A stretch of DNA of 64,000 nt. Origin: Pseudomonas hydrolytica (GTDB lineage Bacteria > Pseudomonadota > Gammaproteobacteria > Pseudomonadales > Pseudomonadaceae). Shown piece by piece: positions 59,699-64,000 of the stretch. The position numbers and the translations under genes were made by a program. The stretch lies in NCBI RefSeq assembly GCF_021495345.1, contig NZ_CP099397.1, positions 1,612,001 to 1,676,000 on the forward strand, written 5' to 3'. Under the pieces are notes generated by a model. That model was given only the letters and a program-made list of their open reading frames with translations. It did not search any database and was not told the DNA's origin. Numbering within the stretch: the stretch's first letter is position 1; each line of letters starts with the position of its first letter.

Positions 59699-60403
59699 AT
59701 GAAACCTATCCAGCTGCCTCTGGGGGTGCGTCTGCGCGATGACGCCACCTTCGCCAATTACTATCCCGGCGCCAATGCCGCGGCCCTCGGCTATGTCGAG
59801 CGGCTGTGCGAGGCCGATGCCGGCTGGACGGAGAGCCTCATCTATCTATGGGGCGCCGAAGGGGTGGGCCGCAGCCATTTGCTGCAGGCCGCCTGCCTGC
59901 GTTTCGAGCAGCGCGGCGATGCGGTGGTCTACCTGCCGCTGACCGAGGTGGTGCAGCACGGCCCCGAGCTGCTCGACAATCTCGAGCTGTGCGAACTGGT
60001 CTGCCTGGACGATCTGGATGCGGTGGCCGGGCGCAGCGACTGGGAAGAGGGCCTGTTCCACCTGTTCAACCGCCTGCGCGACAGCGGCCGGCGTCTGATG
60101 CTGGCCGGTACCATGTCGCCGCGCGAGTTGCCGATTCAACTGCCCGATCTGAAGTCGCGACTGACCCTGGCGCTGGTCTTCCAGCTGCACGAGCTGTCCG
60201 ACGAGGACAAGCTGCGCGCCTTGCAGCTGCGCGCCTCGCGTCGTGGCCTGCAGATGAGCGATGAGGTCGGACGCTTCATCCTCACCCGTGGCGAGCGCAG
60301 CATGAGTGCGCTGTTCGAGCTGCTGGAGCGTCTCGATCAGGCCTCGTTGCAGGCCCAGCGCAAGTTGACCATTCCCTTTCTCAAGGAAACGCTGGGCTGG
60401 TAG
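59699..60403 (+). CDS. hda: DnaA regulatory inactivator Hda
   Basis: Hda is a DnaA-like AAA+ protein that, bound to the DNA-loaded beta clamp, stimulates ATP hydrolysis by DnaA and so limits re-initiation. The 234-residue protein has the N-terminal clamp-binding motif QLPLGVRL, Walker A-like GAEGVGRSHLLQAA, Walker B-like LVCLDDLDAVAG and sensor segment LPDLKSRLTLALV. Before phage insertion its ATG overlapped the perM stop (ATGA); now that coupling is lost and upstream DNA is the phage right end. No obvious Shine-Dalgarno sequence precedes it. Confidence 0.94.
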   Translation: MKPIQLPLGVRLRDDATFANYYPGANAAALGYVERLCEADAGWTESLIYLWGAEGVGRSHLLQAACLRFEQRGDAVVYLPLTEVVQHGPELLDNLELCELVCLDDLDAVAGRSDWEEGLFHLFNRLRDSGRRLMLAGTMSPRELPIQLPDLKSRLTLALVFQLHELSDEDKLRALQLRASRRGLQMSDEVGRFILTRGERSMSALFELLERLDQASLQAQRKLTIPFLKETLGW

Positions 60404-60421
60404 GCGCAGCCGCAAACCAAT

Positions 60422-60439
60422 ATGCGCCGGTTGGCGCAT
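60422..60439 (+). terminator. hairpin after hda
   Basis: ATGCGCC-GGTT-GGCGCAT, 19 bp beyond the hda stop, without a U-tract. Possible transcript end. Confidence 0.45.
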
Positions 60440-60472
60440 CGCGCTGCCTGATTCAGAGTCCGAGCGGCCCTT

Positions 60473-60525
60473 GGTGCACGCGGCGCACCCTACGAGGGAA
60501 ACCTGTAGGGTGCGCCGTGCGCACC
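60473..60525. repeat. palindromic intergenic repeat, copy 6 (inverted arrangement)
   Basis: GGTGCACGCGGCGCACCCTA plus C at 60473-60493 and GTAGGGTGCGCCGTGCGCAC plus C at 60505-60525. Compared with copies 1-4 the two halves are in the opposite order, so the CCCTAC ends face each other over an 11-bp spacer. Confidence 0.75.
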
Positions 60526-60544
60526 AACAAGAACGCCGTGCTGC

Positions 60545-60952
60545 CTACTCTCCCGCCAACTTGCGGTCGTACTGGAAGCGCCAGCGCGTATACAGCAGCG
60601 CCGTGCAGAACAGGTTGAAGCTGATCAGCGCTTCCAGCACGCCGAACAGCGCGCGGGCCGGGTCGATGGCGGCGAGCACGCCCTGGATGAAGTAGATGTT
60701 GACCACGAAGCAGCACCAGGCGTGGGCGCGGGCGTTGCCCATCAGCATGCCGGGGGCGAGCAGGGCCAGGGGCAGCAGCTGAATGGCCAGGACCACGCCG
60801 ATGCGCGCCCCGTGCAGGTCGGCGAACGCCAGGTTCCACACCAGCAGCAAGGCCGTCAGCGCGACGAAGCTGAGCAGGCTGAGGGCTCGGCTCAGCTTCA
60901 GGCGGGGTTCCAGCCAATCGAGGCTGGGCAAGGGTTTCTTCGCTCGGGCCAC
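60545..60952 (-). CDS. DUF2069 membrane protein
   Basis: A 135-residue protein with four hydrophobic helices (SLLSFVALTALLLVWNLAF, GVVLAIQLLPLALLAPGMLM, CCFVVNIYFIQGVLAA, FGVLEALISFNLFCTALLY), matching DUF2069. The start is GTG 60952, two bases after the wrbA-like stop, with GGAG from the end of that gene. It is the last gene of arsC-wrbA-DUF2069. Function unknown. Confidence 0.82.
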   Translation of the reverse strand: MARAKKPLPSLDWLEPRLKLSRALSLLSFVALTALLLVWNLAFADLHGARIGVVLAIQLLPLALLAPGMLMGNARAHAWCCFVVNIYFIQGVLAAIDPARALFGVLEALISFNLFCTALLYTRWRFQYDRKLAGE

Positions 60953-60954
60953 GG

Positions 60955-61901
<947 letters not shown>

Positions 61902-62037
61902 GGTGGGTCGCATCCGGCTTGAGATGGCGGCTATTCTAACCGCCTGCCGCGTGGATGCACGAAAACCGCCGGGGCACTTTGCTGCGACCTTTTCGCGCGG
62001 CGGTGGTCAGTTGAGGTTACAAGGCTAAGGAGAAGGC

Positions 62038-63255
62038 ATGCATCGTCGTCTGAAGGACTGGCTGGGGTTCTGGCTGAGTCTGTATCAGCGTTTTATCGAA
62101 AATCGCGGCGCGGGTAACGCCGCGGCGCTGACCTATACCACCTTGTTCGCGGTGGTACCGATGATGACCGTGACCTTTGCCATGCTCTCGGCGATTCCTG
62201 CGTTCCAGGGCGTCGGCGAAGAGATCCAGGGGTTCATCTTCAATAACTTCGTGCCTTCTACCGGCGAGACGGTGCAGGAGTACCTGCGCGAATTCACCGC
62301 CCAGGCGCGACAGCTGACCTGGTTCGGCGTGGGCCTGCTGGCGGTCACTGCCTTCCTCATGCTGGTGACCATCGAGAAGACCTTCAACGTGATCTGGCGG
62401 GTGCGTCAGCCGCGCCGAGGCATGTCCAGCTTCCTGCTCTACTGGGCGATTCTCAGCCTGGGGCCGCTGCTGCTCGGCGCGGGGTTTGCGGTCAGCACCT
62501 ATATCGCTTCGCTGTCGCTGATTTCCGGGCCGGACGCCGTGGTCGGGGCGAAGACGCTGCTGGCGTTCACGCCGCTGCTGTCGAGCATCGCGGCCTTCAC
62601 CCTGCTTTATGCGGCCGTGCCCAACACCCGCGTGCCGCTGCGTCACGCGCTGCTCGGCGGCCTGTTCAGTGCCATCCTGTTCGAGATCGCCAAGGCGCTG
62701 TTCGGGCTGTATGTCCGGCTGTTCCCGGGCTATCACCTGATCTACGGCGCCTTTGCCACGGTGCCGCTGTTTCTGGTGTGGATCTACCTGTCGTGGCTGA
62801 TCGTGCTGCTCGGTGCCGAGCTGGTCTATGGCCTGTCGCAGCCGCGGCGCTGGCGCCGGCAGCCGTTGCCGCGGGCGTTGATCCTGCTGGTGGTGCTGCG
62901 TCTGTTGCTGGCGCGCCAGCAGAAGGGCGAGGCCCTGCATTACGCACAGATGCAGCGTGGCGGCTGGAGCCTGCCGGAAGACGAGTGGAGCGAGGTACTG
63001 GACTTTCTCGAGCGCGAGCATCTGGCCTGTCGTGCCAGCGGCGGAGGCTGGGTGCTGTGCCGCGATCTGCACAACTTCAGCCTGCATCAGCTGCTCGAGT
63101 GCAGTCCCTGGCCGCTGCCCAATCTCTCGCAGTTGCCGGCGCAGCTGGACGAACCCTGGTATCCGGCGCTGCGTCAGGCGCTGGAGCGCTTGCAGAATGA
63201 ACGCAAGGAGCAGTTCGGCGTGAGCCTGGCGGCCTGGCTGTCGGGTCCTGGCTGA
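62038..63255 (+). CDS. YihY/BrkB family membrane protein
   Basis: A 405-residue protein once annotated as RNase BN. Six membrane helices lie within about 1-280, with family segments [78 protein letters not shown] and [11 protein letters not shown] ~125-residue soluble C-terminal domain follows, predicted winged-helix-like ([20 protein letters not shown]). AAGGAGA is just before the ATG. Function uncertain. Confidence 0.88.
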   Translation: MHRRLKDWLGFWLSLYQRFIENRGAGNAAALTYTTLFAVVPMMTVTFAMLSAIPAFQGVGEEIQGFIFNNFVPSTGETVQEYLREFTAQARQLTWFGVGLLAVTAFLMLVTIEKTFNVIWRVRQPRRGMSSFLLYWAILSLGPLLLGAGFAVSTYIASLSLISGPDAVVGAKTLLAFTPLLSSIAAFTLLYAAVPNTRVPLRHALLGGLFSAILFEIAKALFGLYVRLFPGYHLIYGAFATVPLFLVWIYLSWLIVLLGAELVYGLSQPRRWRRQPLPRALILLVVLRLLLARQQKGEALHYAQMQRGGWSLPEDEWSEVLDFLEREHLACRASGGGWVLCRDLHNFSLHQLLECSPWPLPNLSQLPAQLDEPWYPALRQALERLQNERKEQFGVSLAAWLSGPG

Positions 63256-63375
63256 GACGATGCGAAGGCGGGGCTTGCGCTGGCAAGTGACAAAAAAGGT
63301 CAGTTTGCGGCATCGAGCCTTCGCGCTACTGTCATTGCTACGCGCCAGGCCCCGTTAATTGCGGGAGTTGCGCTC

Positions 63376-63391
63376 TGGCACGCTTCTGGCA
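63376..63391 (+). promoter_or_regulatory. candidate sigma-54 promoter
   Basis: TGGCACGCTTCTGGCA matches the sigma-54 consensus TGGCACG-N4-TTGCA with one mismatch (TGGCA for TTGCA); the invariant GG and GC are at correct spacing. It lies 65 bp before the ATG of the small gene at 63456. Confidence 0.55.
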
Positions 63392-63455
63392 ACTGCAGGA
63401 TCAGTTGCTATCGAACTGCCAGCAGAGGCAGGGATCGCTAAGGAATAAGGCAGTA

Positions 63456-63653
63456 ATGACAGGCAAGACCAAGGTAATTCATCTTCATCGACGCGACCCG
63501 CAAGAGGCGCTGACGCGGCTCAACCGCATTACCGCTCTGCAGTTCGCCCGCTGGCCGGATTCGCTGCTCGCGCATGTCGCTCCGGAGAATCTGCAGCAGG
63601 TCGACGAGCCTGTTCAGCAACCCTCTGCCGCCCCGGGCGTGTCTTCCGGCTGA
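63456..63653 (+). CDS. 65-residue conserved-type hypothetical protein
   Basis: Reads MTGKTKVIHLHRRDPQEALT then RLNRITALQFARWPDSLLAH and a Pro/Ala/Ser tail. It is basic at the N-terminus with no membrane segment. AAGG is upstream, a candidate sigma-54 promoter lies 65 bp before it and a strong terminator follows, so it looks like a complete single-gene unit. Family not recognised. Confidence 0.65.
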   Translation: MTGKTKVIHLHRRDPQEALTRLNRITALQFARWPDSLLAHVAPENLQQVDEPVQQPSAAPGVSSG

Positions 63654-63660
63654 AACGAAA

Positions 63661-63682
63661 ACCCCGCGACTGAGCGCGGGGT
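63661..63682. terminator. terminator between the small ORF and the last gene
   Basis: Stem ACCCCGCG / CGCGGGGT with loop ACTGAG; A-rich before (GAAAACCCC) and TCTTGT after. It serves two convergent genes. Confidence 0.75.
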
Positions 63683-63700
63683 CTTGTGCATCTGCCGGCT

Positions 63701-64000
63701 TCAGGCCATGGCCTGGCGGCTCTCGCTGCTGGCCAGCTCGACAGCCTGGACGAAGAACTCCTCGACCACCATGGTCTGCGCCGGCACGGCCGAGCGCAGG
63801 CGCACCTGCATATCCTCGATCTTCTGCTTGACCGGCATGCGGGCGATGCCCGACAGCAGAATCTTGCCCTGGGCGTTGACCTTGCCGTGGTCGACGTTGA
63901 CCTCCCGGCGTTTGTCGCCGTCGCGGTAGCTGACCAGCAGCGATACCGGCAGATTGGCCAGACCCGGCAGTTGCAGCCAGGTTGCGACGTTGTATTCGGC
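63701..64000 (-). CDS. conserved hypothetical protein (5' end beyond window)
   Basis: An open frame from the window edge to TGA at 63701; 99 residues are visible (AEYNVATWLQLPGLANLPVS; VSYRDGDKRREVNVDHGKVN; GKILLSGIARMPVKQKIEDM; TMVVEEFFVQAVELA). The pattern is beta-rich with no visible catalytic motif, and the N-terminus is not in the window. Not recognised. Its 5' part would decide whether it is secreted. Confidence 0.7.
   Translation of the reverse strand, partial: AEYNVATWLQLPGLANLPVSLLVSYRDGDKRREVNVDHGKVNAQGKILLSGIARMPVKQKIEDMQVRLRSAVPAQTMVVEEFFVQAVELASSESRQAMA

Overview
This window is chromosomal DNA from a Pseudomonas, probably of the P. mendocina/oleovorans/alcaligenes side of the genus. 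The basis is high GC, near-pure G/C third codon positions, the gene order rpoS-rsmZ-fdxA with a GacA box, and protein sequences very close to remembered P. aeruginosa homologues. The species assignment is inference. No rRNA, tRNA or CRISPR array was seen.

Region 1 (1-28,300) is a dense housekeeping block: lpxB-rnhB-dnaE-accA, tilS, pyrG-kdsA-eno, ftsB-ispD, a small HPF-family protein, a divergent LysR regulator with the glutathione-dependent formaldehyde pathway (adhC, fghA), ispF-truD-surE-pcm, a DUF368 lipid-carrier translocase, nlpD-rpoS, the CsrA/RsmA-sponge RNA rsmZ, fdxA, mutS, pncC and the SOS genes recA-recX. Region 2 (28,300-45,250) holds a DUF6685 and a DUF2835 gene, pyrD, rmf, rlmKL, dacB, a YggL protein, two c-di-GMP phosphodiesterases (HD-GYP and EAL), a FUSC-like membrane protein, dgt, a yqjD/yqjE/yqjK-like membrane operon and an Amt transporter. 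Region 3 (45,250-50,140) is DUF3108-purN-purM and the divergent DUF2066 gene and perM.

Region 4 (50,094-59,668) is a complete-looking Pf-type filamentous (inovirus) prophage of about 9.6 kb, bounded by a perfect 24-bp direct repeat. From its right end leftwards it carries an immunity region (repressor, divergent excisionase-like gene, two operator palindromes), small early genes, a hairpin-rich candidate origin region, ssDNA-binding protein, small coat proteins, major coat protein with a terminator, pIII-like adsorption protein, pVI-like protein, Zot/pI, a rolling-circle initiator and a tyrosine integrase. It is inserted in the last codons of perM. The phage supplies a replacement perM tail, the integrase stop codon lies inside the att core, and hda, which originally overlapped the perM stop codon, now lies downstream of the phage repressor transcription unit with no terminator visible between them. 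This rewiring of perM-hda is the most interesting feature of the window.

Region 5 (59,699-64,000) resumes the host chromosome: hda, DUF2069, wrbA-like, arsC-like, yihY, a small ORF behind a candidate sigma-54 promoter and a partial gene. A short palindromic repeat family (arms GTAGGGTG / CACCCTAC) occurs at six places and sometimes supplies stop codons.
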